DNA of 64,000 nucleotides from Phytoseiulus persimilis. Taxonomy: Eukaryota > Arthropoda > Arachnida > Mesostigmata > Phytoseiidae. Location of the stretch: the NCBI GenBank assembly GCA_037576195.1, contig CM075104.1, positions 7,570,775-7,634,774 of the forward strand, given 5' to 3'. The position numbers were made by a program, and so were the translations under genes. Of the stretch, positions 23,339 to 36,380 are shown piece by piece; within the stretch, counting starts at the first letter, position 1; every line of letters begins with the position of its first letter. The notes beneath the pieces were generated by a model. The model saw only the letters and a program-made list of their open reading frames with translations, did not search any database and had not been told where the DNA came from.

Positions 23339-24323
23339 GCGAGCAGAACACCAACAACAACACGCGGGGCTCGGGATGCTTTTTTTTCTCCGCTATTCCT
23401 CCGTTCGTTCACCACCTCCTTTTTGTCTTCCTTTCTCTTGATCTCTCCCTCGGATTTGGTCGCTCACACTCTGCATCCTCCTTCGCCAACAGCGGCGGCA
23501 GTCATAAACATCACAATATAATAAAAACGAGGGATTATAATATTATACCGCTGCTGCCGTTGCTTTCGCTGCTAACCCAGTAAACCAGAGCCGCGCAAAG
23601 AGCTCGCTTCGTAAAGGGGTGCATGTGGGACTCTGGTGGAAGTAGGGGGTGGGAGGGCGAACAAGAGGCTTGGAACCCGAGCTTCCTCCTTTCCGGAGCT
23701 CTCGAACGAGGAGAGCTCTTTCCGTCTTCTCCCGAGACTCGTTGCCCTCCGATACTCTTTTTGCTTAAATCCCTGCGTTCCGCAGTTTTTTGCGAAGCCG
23801 CGTATCACGCTCCATTATTCCAGCCGTCGACGAGAGCAACACTCGAGTTGTTGGTGCTATTGTCGCCGATATTAGAGTTGGTGGGTGACAGCGGTGGAAC
23901 TTCGGAAGCTGCGGTTCTCGGCGACCTGGAAACATCGATTCCTATCCATCAGAAATTAAAGCACAAGCCGGACCTTAAGATGACGTGATGCCAACAAACT
24001 GACCGTCCCGCTCGGCACCCGCTCTGATCTCTGATTTCGCTTGAGAGAATTCATCTAATCCGAGTTTCTCGCGTGACCCCTGACCTTCTCCCGCTCGTCG
24101 TCAAAGTTCAAGGACACCGCAGTTTCCCTACCACTCAACGGGGAGCTTCATGCACCAGCAGCAGGTGAATCGGTCGCGGCCGCGGGAACCGCCACAGAAT
24201 CCTCAAAGGAGTAAAGGCGAAGCAGCATGGAACCCGGGCCTGGACCATTTGATTACGCTGTTCGATTGACCTCACAGGGCTTGGTCGGAGAGGAATTCCA
24301 ATTTTGATTGAAGCGCTGGGTGA

Positions 24324-24574
24324 GAGAGCTCTAGATCTCCAACCTTCCCCGGGCCTCGGTGTTTCCGTATCATTCCAAGGAGCTTGGGCTCACATTGGAA
24401 GATTTTCGATTGGACGAACCCCCGAACTGCTCGCTGCCTGGATAGGCGAGATTCTATAGCGCTCAGTGAAACATTCCATCTTCCGCCACAATCCGAATGC
24501 TGGAGAGCGAACCTAAAGTGGTCAACGGTGAACCAGGTTTGGAAAAGAAGCCCCAGCGAGCCATTGAACATGAC
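24324..24574 (+). other. Exon-like stretch ending at GTGAGTAT
   Basis: One frame is open from 24324 and runs into a donor-like ACC/GTGAGTAT at 24575. It includes WKIFDWTNPRTARCLDRRDS and is rich in tryptophan. A minus-strand ATG frame of 99 codons covers the same bases. The upstream acceptor (GTATCATTCCAAG at about 24380) is weak. Not recognised. Confidence 0.1.
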
Positions 24575-27115
24575 CGTGAGTATCGGTCCGTGGCTCTGGT
24601 AGCCTTCAAGCGGGAACGTTCAAGGAATCGAACGCAAAATGGCGCGTCAGCGTGATGAGAAGTCTGGCTCCACCATCCACTCCATTTTCCGAAATGGTTG
24701 ATCCAGGTGCAGAAACTTCACAGATCGGGTACCGGGTGCCATGCTCTTCCTCAGAAATTTCGCTGGATGGTATCGATCAGCGGGATAGTACCTTTCGGTC
24801 GTGTGAAACAGAGCAGGCAAATATGGAGTCCACTTGCACACGTTCTATACGCGTAACTCTTCCGTGCTCGGATACATCGGAGCTGTGACCGCTGTGGAGT
24901 TCCCGCGAGTCGGGACGGCCTGGTGGCGGAGGGCGACGGGATCGAAAAATAGACGCACGAGTGAATAGATCCGAATCTACGGCGGGAGATTTCTGATCGC
25001 GATCGTCGATGCGATAGGGGTGACTGAATGCTACATTGGGACGCATTGAGCGTAGGCTATTTCGAGCCATTCGCGCATTTTGTATCAATCGTGTCGACAT
25101 AAAAATTGGCGATGCTTAGTCGCATGTTTCCGTCGCTGGCAAGCGTCGGCATTCGCAGGCGTCGTGTACGGCATCATCGTTGGTTGGCATCATCTTGGCC
25201 AACGCCGCCCTCGACGGCATATAAAAACTCGCCGCTACGGAAAAAGCGACTTCGGTTGTCGCCTTTCCATTTTTTCTGTTTTTCCGTTCGGGGGTCCGCT
25301 GTCGTTGCCGTTTTGGAAGACGCCGCGGAGTGGCAAGCGACGAGGAAGGATATAGGAAAATAGCAGCAACGATCGAAGGCGACGTTCACGGCTGTTCGAC
25401 CGGCAGCAGAAGGCCCCTTTCTCTCCATCGCCGTTCCTCGACGTCTTTTGGCTTTCCATCGAATCCAGTGCCGCTATTCTCCCGCTAATGCTTTCTCCAT
25501 TTGATGATGTCGTCGTCGTCGTCGTCGACATCTTCGCTGTCGTTGATGCCGATGTCGAATACATTCTGTTGGCCAGTTGGCCTCTCGTCGTCGGGGTTTT
25601 TATGCCGCGGATACAAGCGGGCGAGAGATCGACGAACGCGACAACACGTCAAACAGGGAATGAATACCATGCAACGAATAAATTTCCACCCGGGTCATGC
25701 GCACCGCTCGCCAAACACTCCCTTTCTCTCGGAACTTTATGGCCAGCTCAGAAGGGGCGAGCGCTTGAGAGACCTGGCAGGGGCGGAGTTGGCAGGGGGA
25801 GGGGGAAGACACTTGGCAAGGAGTAAAGTCGAGAAACTTGACATGAACGATCGGGCGCGCGCGACAGCGAGCCAACGGGTACGGTTGAAAGAGGTCGTGC
25901 GATCCCATTGTTCCTTCTCGGTTTGTTCACATTTTCTGTTTTCAAAAACGACGGCGGCAGAGGGAACGAGGCGCGAAAATCCCCTCCGCGCCAGTTCAAA
26001 GCCCTGCCTCCTGTTCTGATCCTGCTCACCCCACCCGGAACATGCACGGCCTGTAGCGCCACCTGATTTCGCTCTTCTCCTCCCGTTCTTGTAAACGCCT
26101 CGAGCGTTCCTCTCGTCCAAATAGCTCAGAGGGCGTTGGGAGTCCGGGGAGCCGGTCCAGGCCGGTCGGTCGGGCAACAGCCGAGCCAGGCTTTGGTTTG
26201 TAAAACCGGTCGTATCCCTTGCAAACTCTCAGACCCCTTTGAAGCATGGTAAAAAAGCTGTCGCGATTTGTTTCTCCTCTTCCAGCCGATCCGGCAGCCA
26301 AACAGCTCTTTGAAGAGCACGGGAGGCGCCAACAGGAAGGGAACAGCAGGAGGCAATGGCCTCGTTGCGTTATTTCAAATCAAGGAATCCTGATTTCCGG
26401 AGGTGGTTCTCAAAGCAAACATTCGGAGAATTTTTGATTCGAGCCGAGCCAAGACGACACCGGCGATGATTTGGCAGTATCGAACGCGTCCAATTTCGGA
26501 GCCTCTCGTCCAGCGCGCTTCTTGTTTACCCGAGAACGAGCGGGATTCCTCTCGGCTCTCGACTCTGGGTTTGATGGTTTCCAGCTAACTCCTCATGACC
26601 TCGCGGAAACATAGCAGAGAGAACTTCGAGACAGAAGTCCGTAGTTCGGGAAGAGATCGTGGTGCACTCAGAGACAATTCGAGCAATACGACTCTTGTAA
26701 CGCTGCGGATCCAGACGGTAAAGTCGGCAAGCTCAAACTGGAATGCGACCCTCGCGATGGGATAGCCGGGAAATGAATTCCGGGGCGAGGGCTCCCGGGA
26801 AAAGCCGAAGGCATCGCGAAAGAATGTTTAGCCATCAGTGATCGAATCGGAATACCGTACCAACAAGCTGAGTTCCCACCTTTGGCTAAAGTTTCCTGCT
26901 ATATCGATGATGTGCATCTAGCGAGGAACTGTCGAATAGCATCCATGCGTCCAGCTCCGAAGCCATGTATACCTGAAAACACTTTACCACGTGCCTTCTA
27001 AGCATTCATGTCCGTTGAACCGTGCGGCAGGAGGAGTTTGAGCGAAACTGTATGACGGGAGTATCCCCATCTGCTCTCCTGTAAACTCAACGGATGTCGG
27101 TGTCAGTTCGGCTGT
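24575..27115. other. Non-coding stretch
   Basis: No supported gene. Holds a GTC triplet tract at 25509 and TATAAAAA at 25220 with a TTCGGTTG initiator-like word about 33 bases on, slightly too far. Open frames of 146-172 codons at 25501-26177 overlap on both strands. Confidence 0.45.
25509..25526 (+). repeat. (GTC)6 triplet tract
   Basis: Six GTC units followed by GACATC. With the preceding GATGTC it can pair GATGTCG with CGACATC. Overlapping frames read serine, valine or aspartate runs. Confidence 0.85.
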
Positions 27116-30090
27116 TTATTTGTCTGTCTTTTTGTTTGTAAGTCAATCCCCCAGCGAGTTCGTCACTCTGTCAGTCGACCAGCTGAAAACACTGTGCTAT
27201 GGCCCATTCATTCAGCCGGTTGGCAGGCTGTCTTCCCTAGTCTTTACTTACCGGACGGTGGCACGGCCTGCCCGCGAACGTTCTGCGGGACGAGGAGTCC
27301 GCCTTCCTTTTTCCCTGTCCTTCCTCTCTCGTCTCTATCCACCGTGATGCTGAGCCCTCGCAGCAGCAGACTGTCATCATTCAATCCTTGAGGGAGTGGA
27401 CCTAGTGGACTGAGGAAAACTGTACGGCTCGGACTAGGATCGGTGAGGAGCGCAGGAGGAACAAGAAGAAGAGGAGAACGCAGCGAAGAAGGAGGGAGAT
27501 GTGAGCGAAAAAAAAACACAGTCCGGGCAGTCGTTGGATCGGGTGCGGCTTTGATATCTGTTGTCAAGAGCGATTAGCCGTCAGTCTCAGCGAACGTGTT
27601 CACATCGAAGGGGGCGTACAGGCGGCTGATTTTCTCGGGCTCCTCATTTGTCACGGAATGATTATAGACCTGATCCACGCAAGAAACTCGTTCCTCTGTC
27701 AGACAATCGTTGGTAACTGGACCCCCGAAAGTAGAGGAAGGTGTTTGCAGCCGCTGAAACCGGGCAGACAAACAGCTTCAAAATCTACCTCGAAGACCGC
27801 TTCGCCGGTAATGTGCGCGCTCCGAGAGACTTGGGTTCCTGCATGTTGCGACATCCATGCAGCTTGTCCTTACGCAAGCCAGCAGGCCCAGCTAATAGAA
27901 AGAAGTCACGGTGAGGAGGACAGCCGACGCGGAGAACTTCCGCAACGCTGTTGCAACAACACCAAGATCCAAATTCAGGAGTGCAGTCCAGGGAACAGTC
28001 GGCGTCACACCCAAGCTCGCTAGTTCATGATCTACATCAATCTCTCTGCATAAAACGTCGAGTCTGTCACGGTGGAGGAAAATGTCTACACTAGGAGTGA
28101 GTTAAACACCCTCGAAACACCTCTGTGGCAGATACGTCCTCTTTGAAGTCGTGTCAGAGACGCACTCCTCGGCAGCGAGTTCGTTTGTCGTAATAAGGCG
28201 TGATCCTCTTTGAGCTTCCGAGTGCCGCCTGACTCTTTTTTTTTCGATTGCGTCGGATGTACAACAACACCGACCTTCGCCGAAGTTGCTTCGTATCCGT
28301 AAACGAGCAACGAGAACATCGGTGGCAGCGGTAACCGTCTTGAGAAGGAGAACCAGGAACACACGATATCATTCCCGGAATGATTCACGGCCGGAACAAA
28401 CCTGTACATAGTTCGTTTTTCTGACGTGCATCCGCGCGAAGGGTCGATGAAACAAGTCACCTCTTCTAAACGAAAGAGGGCTCATCAACCGTCCACGGGA
28501 AGATTTGTCAACCTGTTTGATTGTGAACTTTTTTGTTCTCTCAATCGTCTGTCCTGAGTCCTATTAGTTGGGAGCCGAGTCCACCTCTGTATGGGGTTTG
28601 AGACTCGGTCGGTACGAGTGTGTCGCAAAGGATCCCGGTCCCCCAGGACACAGCAGACGACAACAGATCTACTCGAAGCTTCCATTAATCCAAGATCATG
28701 CAGAGCTCTTGCTACAGGACTCGCTGAAGGACTATCACCTCGAGCGCTTGGCAAGGAAGGCGACCGCCCACCCAACAGCCCGACAGAGAGCGGACTGTCC
28801 ATTTGTTATTAAGATAAGCACCGTGGCTGATGTTCGGGGTGGCGGTTCCGCTCATAGGTGTGCCGTGGCAGTCACCCTGTGAGCACCGGCTCACCCTCCC
28901 GCTAGCTTCCCGACCGCCCGTCTGTTTGCCTCTAGTATGGGTGTCGGTCAGTCAGTCAGTCAGTCAGACTGACGGCCAGTCCGCCGGTCGGTCACAATGT
29001 TTGTCTGCTTCCCATATGTTAACGAGACGTCTCTCCATATTACAATACGCCCCTCGCTGCTGTTGCCCGGCCGTAACTAACGTGGCTGATTCAACGAAGC
29101 AGGCGGGTTTTTCCTTGTCGTTCTCCTTTTGTTTCCGCTTTCGGTTCTGGTGGGCAGTCCGGGAACAGCCGGCAAGAAGTTGAGTGAGTCAGTAGAGAGA
29201 GAGCACAAACTGGGAGTGTTGGAGGGTTTGCGTGCCGCATCTTGTTAGGCGGAGGGGGTTTTGCCGAATAACACGAAACCGCTCCGCAGAGTGAACCTGA
29301 AAGCCGAAGCACGCACAAGGGACGGGGAAATGTTTGCAAACGCACTTCACCGCACGACGAACGATGGCGCAACGGAGGACCAAGGAGGATGTCTCGGCTC
29401 GGAGGGCTGTGAGCTGTCGTTGTTATTTAGGTCCAGCGTCAAGTTGTTGGCAACGCTGCCGCGGTCGTGACAGACGCAGAGTATTGTTACCTGGTGAAGG
29501 AACAACTCATTCCATTTTTGCTTTTGATAAAGATTGACACATGTGGCTGCCTTTTGAGCTCCCAACGCATAATGCCTCCCGAGTGGTTGCTGTAGGCATG
29601 TGGTGACAAGCTGAGAAGTTGTGCGCGAAAAAACAGGCGGACGGGGAGAGGGTCAAATTGAAAAGAATGTGTCGTATCCAAATCGGTGACGCATCACGCA
29701 CACAACGCGCGAGGATACATCCGATCCGTGCAGTTTCGAAACGACGTCGTGTTGACAGGTGTCAGGAGAGAGCGAGCAACTTGACAAAAACGGATGTTGT
29801 GGGATGGCAAGAAAAAGTGTTTCTCTGGAGAGCAGGCCCTCGGAACACGCTCTCGAAGACTCACCTAAAACTGGCGAGAAAATGAGGGAGGATTAGGTAG
29901 ACAGAGGAGCTCGCTTCCGAGTGTGCCGACGGTGCAACTTTGCAAGGCAGAGCGCTCGTGAACGTTGAACCGGATCGCTGTTCAAAAGCCGATCCGCTAC
30001 ATCGCACGAACAAGCGCGCTCCGTTACTCAGATCTTCTTTTGATGTTGGATGAACGAGGTTCATGCCGTCGTCTCTGAGCCCGCCTTTCT
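27116..30090. other. Non-coding stretch
   Basis: No supported gene. It starts with TGTCTGTC/TTTGTTTG words at 27116-27141, another 4-base periodic patch. Open frames are all short (under 125 codons). Confidence 0.5.
28944..28992 (+). repeat. (GTCA)5 and flanking tetranucleotide words
   Basis: Five exact GTCA units (28947-28966) are followed by GACTGACGGCCAGTCCGCCGG-type sequence that partly complements the array, so the tract can fold. It is the purest tetranucleotide array in the window. Confidence 0.85.
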
Positions 30091-32090
30091 GCAACCGCCG
30101 GGTGAATGTTGATAGGTGTATTGTCCGAGGATAACGACGCGCAACGTTAGGTTAGACGCGTGATTCCCCAGTGAAATTCAAGGGTCATCTGGGGGAATAC
30201 GGAAGTTTTGGATCGTATCCTCTGTTACATCTTGCTGAGCTGTTCGGTGTTCTTCTCTTCCGGTTTGGGCTACGCCTGGAGCGTCCTTGCCAGCTCGAGG
30301 CAGATCCCGAACAGGAATCGCAGTTGGTTGTGGGAGACTCTTCTCATTATATCTGAAATTATCATCAATGCTCGATTAGATAATGCTCAAGTACTCTTCA
30401 AATAGCTCGGCCCTGGCAGTCCCGGGTGTACCCATCGCCGCAGCGGCATGACCTCGCTAGACATCCAGCGACAATATGGAGTAATTCCCCGCTTATTTAC
30501 ACCCCGTGCACTTATTGTAGCACTTTGAGGGCAGGGGACTTCGATAGAGAACCTGGCTGCCATGGCTGAGGAACCATGGCCGGGAAAAGTTCGATCCGGG
30601 AAGCTCCAGAAGGCAAGGTTATCTGCGCCTACAAATGGAATGACGAAATTTTCCCCAAGGAGCAACAACACAGAGCATCCCCCCGCTCCGCTTCGCCGTC
30701 CGGGAAGCTGAACGAACTCGTTCTGTTTTTTCCTCCCGTTATTCGCGTCCAAACTCCTTTGAATCCCCTCAAGAACGACTCTCTCCGCTACAGTCACGAT
30801 TCTTCCAAGGTATGGTGGTTTTGCTGAAAAGAACGACTTCGTTCGTATAGGCTCAGGGCAAGTCTTTCCCAACGGGCTCGCCGACCGGACGATCCGAATC
30901 TGGAAACCCCGCCAGATGCTGCAGCTCCAAGTCAGCTTAAGTGGGTGCCCGCATTCCGTATCGGCACTGTCCCAAGCCCGGACATGTGCGTGTCTGGCAT
31001 CATCTCCCAGAAACGAGCCCCGCGGCGGTCTTTGAAATTTCGTCTGTCGGCTGATGGCAGAAGAAGAATCATATACTATACATGGGGATGGTTCTGTTGC
31101 CGGGCCAAACGGGATATTTCACCGGCGTGTGGAGTGGGCGATTGAAGAGTAAGATGCATCTTTCCCACAGCCGCCATTCCTATCTGCTGGTTGAAAGCCT
31201 TGTGGCGACGCCTCGGACGTCGGAATGAGTGAAACTCATTGGTCCAATTAGGATCGCGCTGGGTGTCGTTGTCTGGGGGAAGCGATCAGGGGAAAATCTG
31301 GGTCTCCAGTGTTCTACAAAGTTCATCGGCGTTGACCGCCAAGCGCTTGAGACCAACTTCGTGCTTGGAACGACCGCAGAAAAATTCAGATATCGACCGC
31401 AGACTTGTCATCCTAGAGATTCGGCTGGCTTCCCCTTGGTTTTTTTTCCAGCCTTGACGAAGAACCGTCCCGTTGTTGATCACTCCGGTCTCAAACAGCC
31501 CTGTATTTCCCCTACCCGACCATATCGGATCGAAACTTCTCGAGCAGACATTTTCCCCCGGATTCGTCGGAAAGTTGAATTGAAATCTCTTGAGCTGGAT
31601 CTCTTTTATCCCGGGTATCATGATTTGGATTCTTGACCGATAGAGGAAAACAACCGAAACACTGCGCTGGGACAAGGTTGATCCTCAAACATGGGGAAAC
31701 GTTCCTTCGGAACGACCCCAAAACGAGCCTAACTGAATCTCCGGAGGGCTCGGGGCAGCTCCCCATAGATTCTGCTCTTTCCTTGCCTTTCTCCATCCTC
31801 TGTGTCCGTCTGCACCTCGGCGAGGAATCTTTCCAGGATATCGTTCTACTATAGCAGACGAAAGCCTCGTCCGCAATAGAATGGAAGGACGAACACTGAA
31901 CTGATGGAAGTTATTGATGGAGGAGCTCTCTTAAGCGATGACAGGTTGGTTGGCTGCTGCGAACGGGACGGCCGGCGAAGGAGCGAACTACATGAGAAAA
32001 TGTGATGAAGCGAAAGCGAGAGAAAGCATCGCGTTAAGAGCTCCTTCTCGATGATCCGCTGAAGTGGCCAACGGCTTGTACGCTCTCCGA
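30091..32090. other. Non-coding stretch
   Basis: No supported gene. A 161-codon minus frame (30387-30872) starts at TTG and a 135-codon plus frame (31229-31636) at GTG. Neither has a known domain. A 7-bp inverted GCCATGG pair lies at 30559-30580. Confidence 0.45.
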
Positions 32091-32118
32091 TCCGCTCGCT
32101 GTTTCCTCAGCGAGCGGA
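32091..32118. other. Perfect 11-bp stem-loop
   Basis: TCCGCTCGCTG (32091-32101), a 6-base loop TTTCCT, then CAGCGAGCGGA (32108-32118). Roughly 0.1 such 11-bp stems with loops of 3-8 bases are expected in random sequence of this length, so it is mildly unusual. The arms are GCTC/GCGA tetranucleotide words, which may explain the complementarity. Confidence 0.6.
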
Positions 32119-33227
32119 AGGCTCATCTCATCGGGCCTCCATCGGGCCTTGATAAATGGTTGTATCGCTCCGGTGAATGGCATTTTATTTTGTTGAGCCG
32201 ATCGCGGAGTCTCAAACGATGATTTCGCGCTGCTTTCCGGCCTAGGTTTCCCTGCTATCATCGCGGGGCTGATGCGATTGTTGCGACCGAAATTCCCGGA
32301 GCCGTTCCCCGTCAGATCCAGATCTAACACCCCGTTTCGAGGTTGAGGGGTTCTTCCACCGGTGGGCACATCAAGAGTTGCGGGAACCGAGTGAACGCCG
32401 TAGTGGTAGAAAGAGATCACAACCGCGTTACTGTACTCACGGTGTACAAACTGCAACGATATCTCAATCATAAAGGATTGGCGAGCGAGTGGGCGGGGAG
32501 TGAGCGGAGCACCGAAGAAGATAAGAGTGTGCTCAGTAGAAGTAGCGACTGGGACCAATATTGATGAGAGCTGCTCTCGCTCTGAGAGCTGTTCCTCATT
32601 TCCGCTGCATCACTTACATCATCATCGATGCTCTTCCGTATGTAGCGGGCCTTTCGCGAGGTCCATTTTTGCTGTTGCTCCGAGCACGACTCGAATCGAA
32701 ACCTACGTCTCGACACCAACGGATTAAGGAAGGACGACGCAAAGAAACGCAGCGACGGGGGAGTGTTAACAGACCGAAAGACAGAAAGACAGTTCAGCCG
32801 ACGACGCACTAGATCATACCGAGCAGTACTTGAATGCGTTGCCGGATCCGACGGCAGAAAATATGGCCATCTCACGCTTAGGGTATCTGGCCTTCGCTGT
32901 GGGCAATTCTCCAGGGCACCGTTCTATTGATGCAGACGCCGATTGATCACCTAGGCGTGAACGAATTGTAGCCAGACGCGTTCGGTCAGTTGGTCAGCAG
33001 CTCTTCGACGCCAGCATGCCGCCATATTCTGTGCTGGCTCGATAGGAAAACATAACTCGCTGCGGGAGCGGCACCTCAAAAGGAAACCTCTCGGGGAAGC
33101 GTTGCTTCCACTAAAAGATTCGCTTGGATATGAGAGGGAAATGCGAAAACCACAACGAGAATGATGATTACGGCGGGGAACTTTGATCACGCAATCGAGC
33201 AAAGGAGTTGCGGTCCATCAGAGGGGG

Positions 33228-33242
33228 AACAACAACAACAAC
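33228..33242 (+). repeat. (AAC)5 triplet tract
   Basis: Five AAC units after a short G run. Confidence 0.9.
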
Positions 33243-34132
33243 CATCACCTCCGAGTTTTCGAGGAGCGTTTAGTTACCCCGCAATAAACGGCCACCCCTG
33301 TAGCCGAGCGCGAACCGGCGAGGCGTTGTAGCACCATTGCTAAGGTTATCTTTCCCGCCGCGGGAGAGGTCGGCGGATTTCCTAGACGATGTTCTCTCGT
33401 GGCGATTCATTCTCGCATATTTTATGACCTCGGCGTCGGAGACTTTTCTTTTCAAATGACCGGACATCGAACGGGGCATAGCAATGAGGATACGCCGCGG
33501 CGTCAACCTCGGGCGGCCAGGAGTTTCCGGAAAGGGTGTCGCGAAGCCAAATATTTCGCTCGCCGGCGAACACGAGGATGTGCGAACGGTTTTTCGTCTC
33601 TGAATGACTAGTAGGTTTAGTCAGGTCACTCCGTTTTTCAGTGAATACTCACTGAAATCCTCGACAATCGAGTTCTACGAATTACTCGCTGAGTTCACGA
33701 GGCCTCACGTGCGGCATTTCGCCGGTAGCTCTCCGATGCTCGCGACACCGCTCCAAGCTCTTCACGTAGGCGATGTCTCTCGTTCGCGGCGTCGCTGTCG
33801 CTGGTCGCATGACCGGCAGAAATGACGACAGCTGCGGCACACTGTCGTCAGTGCATATTGTGATATTAAACCAGAAAATTCGGACGAGAGAACTAGCGGC
33901 GATAGAGAGAACCACGCCCTCAATGCCTGGACCAACAATAAAGCTTTGATGGAGCTCATGCCAAGTAATGGGGATACTTTTGGAGCCTCCATGGGTGATA
34001 CAAAGACGGCGGTGCCATTACGACATCGCTAACCGTCGTTTGAAGAACAATAGGTGCGGAACAGCCCCAAACAGACCTGGAAGAACGGCCAAGGGTCTAT
34101 CAAGTTCGAAGCCTTAGGAAGTATTTACTCGG

Positions 34133-34142
34133 AAAAAAAAAA
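34133..34142 (+). repeat. A homopolymer, 10 bases
   Basis: Ten consecutive A; isolated, with no sign of a retroposed sequence on its left. Confidence 0.85.
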
Positions 34143-36370
34143 CGAACCATGAAGTTCATTCAGTCCGGTTCCTCGGAAGATTCGTCTAGAATGAAGTCTC
34201 TCAGACCCGAATTCCTCCCGTGATTCGACGAACCACACACTGGGGTTGATCACTGCTGTATCAGACTAGCGAGCTTGACGTATCATGATGATCGTCATTA
34301 TGTCGATGACGATAATTATGATCGAACTTTATGGGACGTCTTCCGCTGTGATCGCGTCTTCGTCCCTCATTTGCTCCGGGCACTCTGGCTCATCTTATGA
34401 CCAACTGGATGGTTGGATGCTCTCCGGATTGCTGTCCGCTGACGTCAAAGAGGAATATGAGGCATCGAGAGAAGTGAGGTGCAGGGGACGCTGAAGGCAA
34501 TAAATTATCTCCGGAATAAATACTCCTTCATCTCGTTTGCTTTTTCTCCTCGCAATCTCCGCTCATCTTCGCCCCATGTCAGCCGATCAACCGACGAACT
34601 TCCTCGCTGACATAGGGCGCCTGGCTGTTCTGGCTTTATTTTACTGCTAGCAGCAACGCGTACCGCATCTCGCGCTCCCTCGCTGCGTGCCACACTCAAT
34701 CTCTCCGATGAGCGGCTCCCGGCGAGGAGAAAAAATGCTAAGAAGATATCGAGTACGGGGATTAAAATTAGTCTCTCTGGTGCCGCTCCCTTTCCGCTTT
34801 GTAGCCTTCTGTCTTCCGGGCTTTCTCGCATCCTCCTCGAGTTTGCTTCTCGACGACGGTCCGGAGCAGCATCAGCTGCGTTTTTGCCTTCCAGACGCTT
34901 CTTTCATACGATCGCGCTCTATTGTCCTCGTCGGAGTCGAAGCCGGGGAACAGCGGAAAGGCAACGGGGGCGGGCTGGTGAAGCACAGGCCCGAGAGAAG
35001 AAAAAGAGAGCGCGAGGAGAAGGACGTCATGGTGATTCCAATATGCATTCGTCGCCTTGGGCGATTCAAGTCCCGGCTCGTCCCGTCCACCGTCCGATGA
35101 TGCTTATAGCCTCGTTTTCCCTCTTTGGACCCTTCCGCCATCCGACTCGCTTCTGCTATAGATACTCATTCTGTATTCCATTTTCCGCGCGCTCTGCCGC
35201 CATTTTGTCGCAACGATAAAGAGATAACAGCGCATCCCGCGTAGAGGATCCGCGCGCAACGCCAGAAACGCACTTCCAGTGTGCAAGCGCGCTGTTTTCC
35301 TCTGAGCGGGAGCTCTTCATGTTATGCCGCCAATCGAGCCCTGCTGCTTGGAATCTATAGCGTGGTTCGATGCTGCTTCTTTCCTGCTCAGCGAACCCGT
35401 TCCCCGCAGGCCCTCAAATGACTCGTAGCTCTCCGACTGTTCGGCTCTACTTCATCCTCGTTTGCTGCAAGCGGGGGAACTCGATGCATCAATGTCAATG
35501 GCAGAGCGTGTCGTTATCAGCACAAATCCCACATTTTCAACATCCCCGTTGAGCATCTGCAGTATCAATGTTGAGTTAGTCGGGAATCTCAGTCGAGCGT
35601 CTCCGCGGCATCCTCATGTCCAGCACTTTTGGCCTCATTCTCGAGAACGATTCGGGCGCCACCAGACTACCAGTCACAGACTAAGATCCTCCCAGAACAC
35701 GGGGGCTGAATTCATCGAAAAGATCGCTCGGAATGTCGGGGTTCGCCCGCAGTTTTTCTGTCTGAATCATACCGATCTCATTCGGCCCAGGTGACGCTTG
35801 GTTTAGGTGTGCCCGGACCGCATGCCGCTGAATTCGTCCACTGGTTCGGCTTCGCTCGATCTCGCTTGGGAAATCCGAAAGAAAAAAAACCCATTCGTTG
35901 ATGTGCGAGGAAGCAGTAGAGAGAACTTGACACCGGTGCGCAGTTGTCTGCATCTGGGAGAAACGTGTTCGTACGTAGGCGGTCGAAGCCTCTGTGGCTC
36001 TCGTCGGTTCGTCGGAAACGTCAGGGACGCTGTTCAATAATACAGGCGAACGCCTTTTGACTCACTCCAACGGTTTGATTCAAGCGTTCGTGGTGAGCAA
36101 TTACGCCTTCGTCGTAGTGCGCTCAATGACATGATGATCGGTGTTTCAAAATAGGAAGCAACCTCTGGCTTCCTGACAATACTCCGCGATTTCCCCAAGA
36201 TAATTCTTCTTATTCAAGGGGGGCCTTTCCCGGAGTGGCGCAGAGCAGTCGGACGTTCTAACACAGTCTTTCGCCTTCATATGTGGTAATTCTCGAAGAT
36301 TCGTCCGCTACGAGCTACGAGAGCGCCGTGGTTCGAGGCGGATTCTCAGCCGGGCTTGCGTTTTTCGGTG

Positions 36371-36380
36371 AAAAAAAAAA
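36371..36380 (+). repeat. A homopolymer, 10 bases
   Basis: Ten consecutive A; isolated. Confidence 0.85.

Larger units (their letters stand above)
22078..24323. other. Non-coding stretch
   Basis: No supported gene. Three plus-strand frames of 132-167 codons overlap at 22276-22952, with a 160-codon minus frame beside them, indicating stop-poor composition rather than coding. The 4-base periodic clusters at 23145-23180 and 23302-23344 lie here. Confidence 0.45.

Noticed and set aside
26984..26997. Minus-strand AAGGCACGTGGTAA, again miR-124-like
   Set aside because: No complementary arm within a precursor-sized distance; both hits share a CACGTG core.
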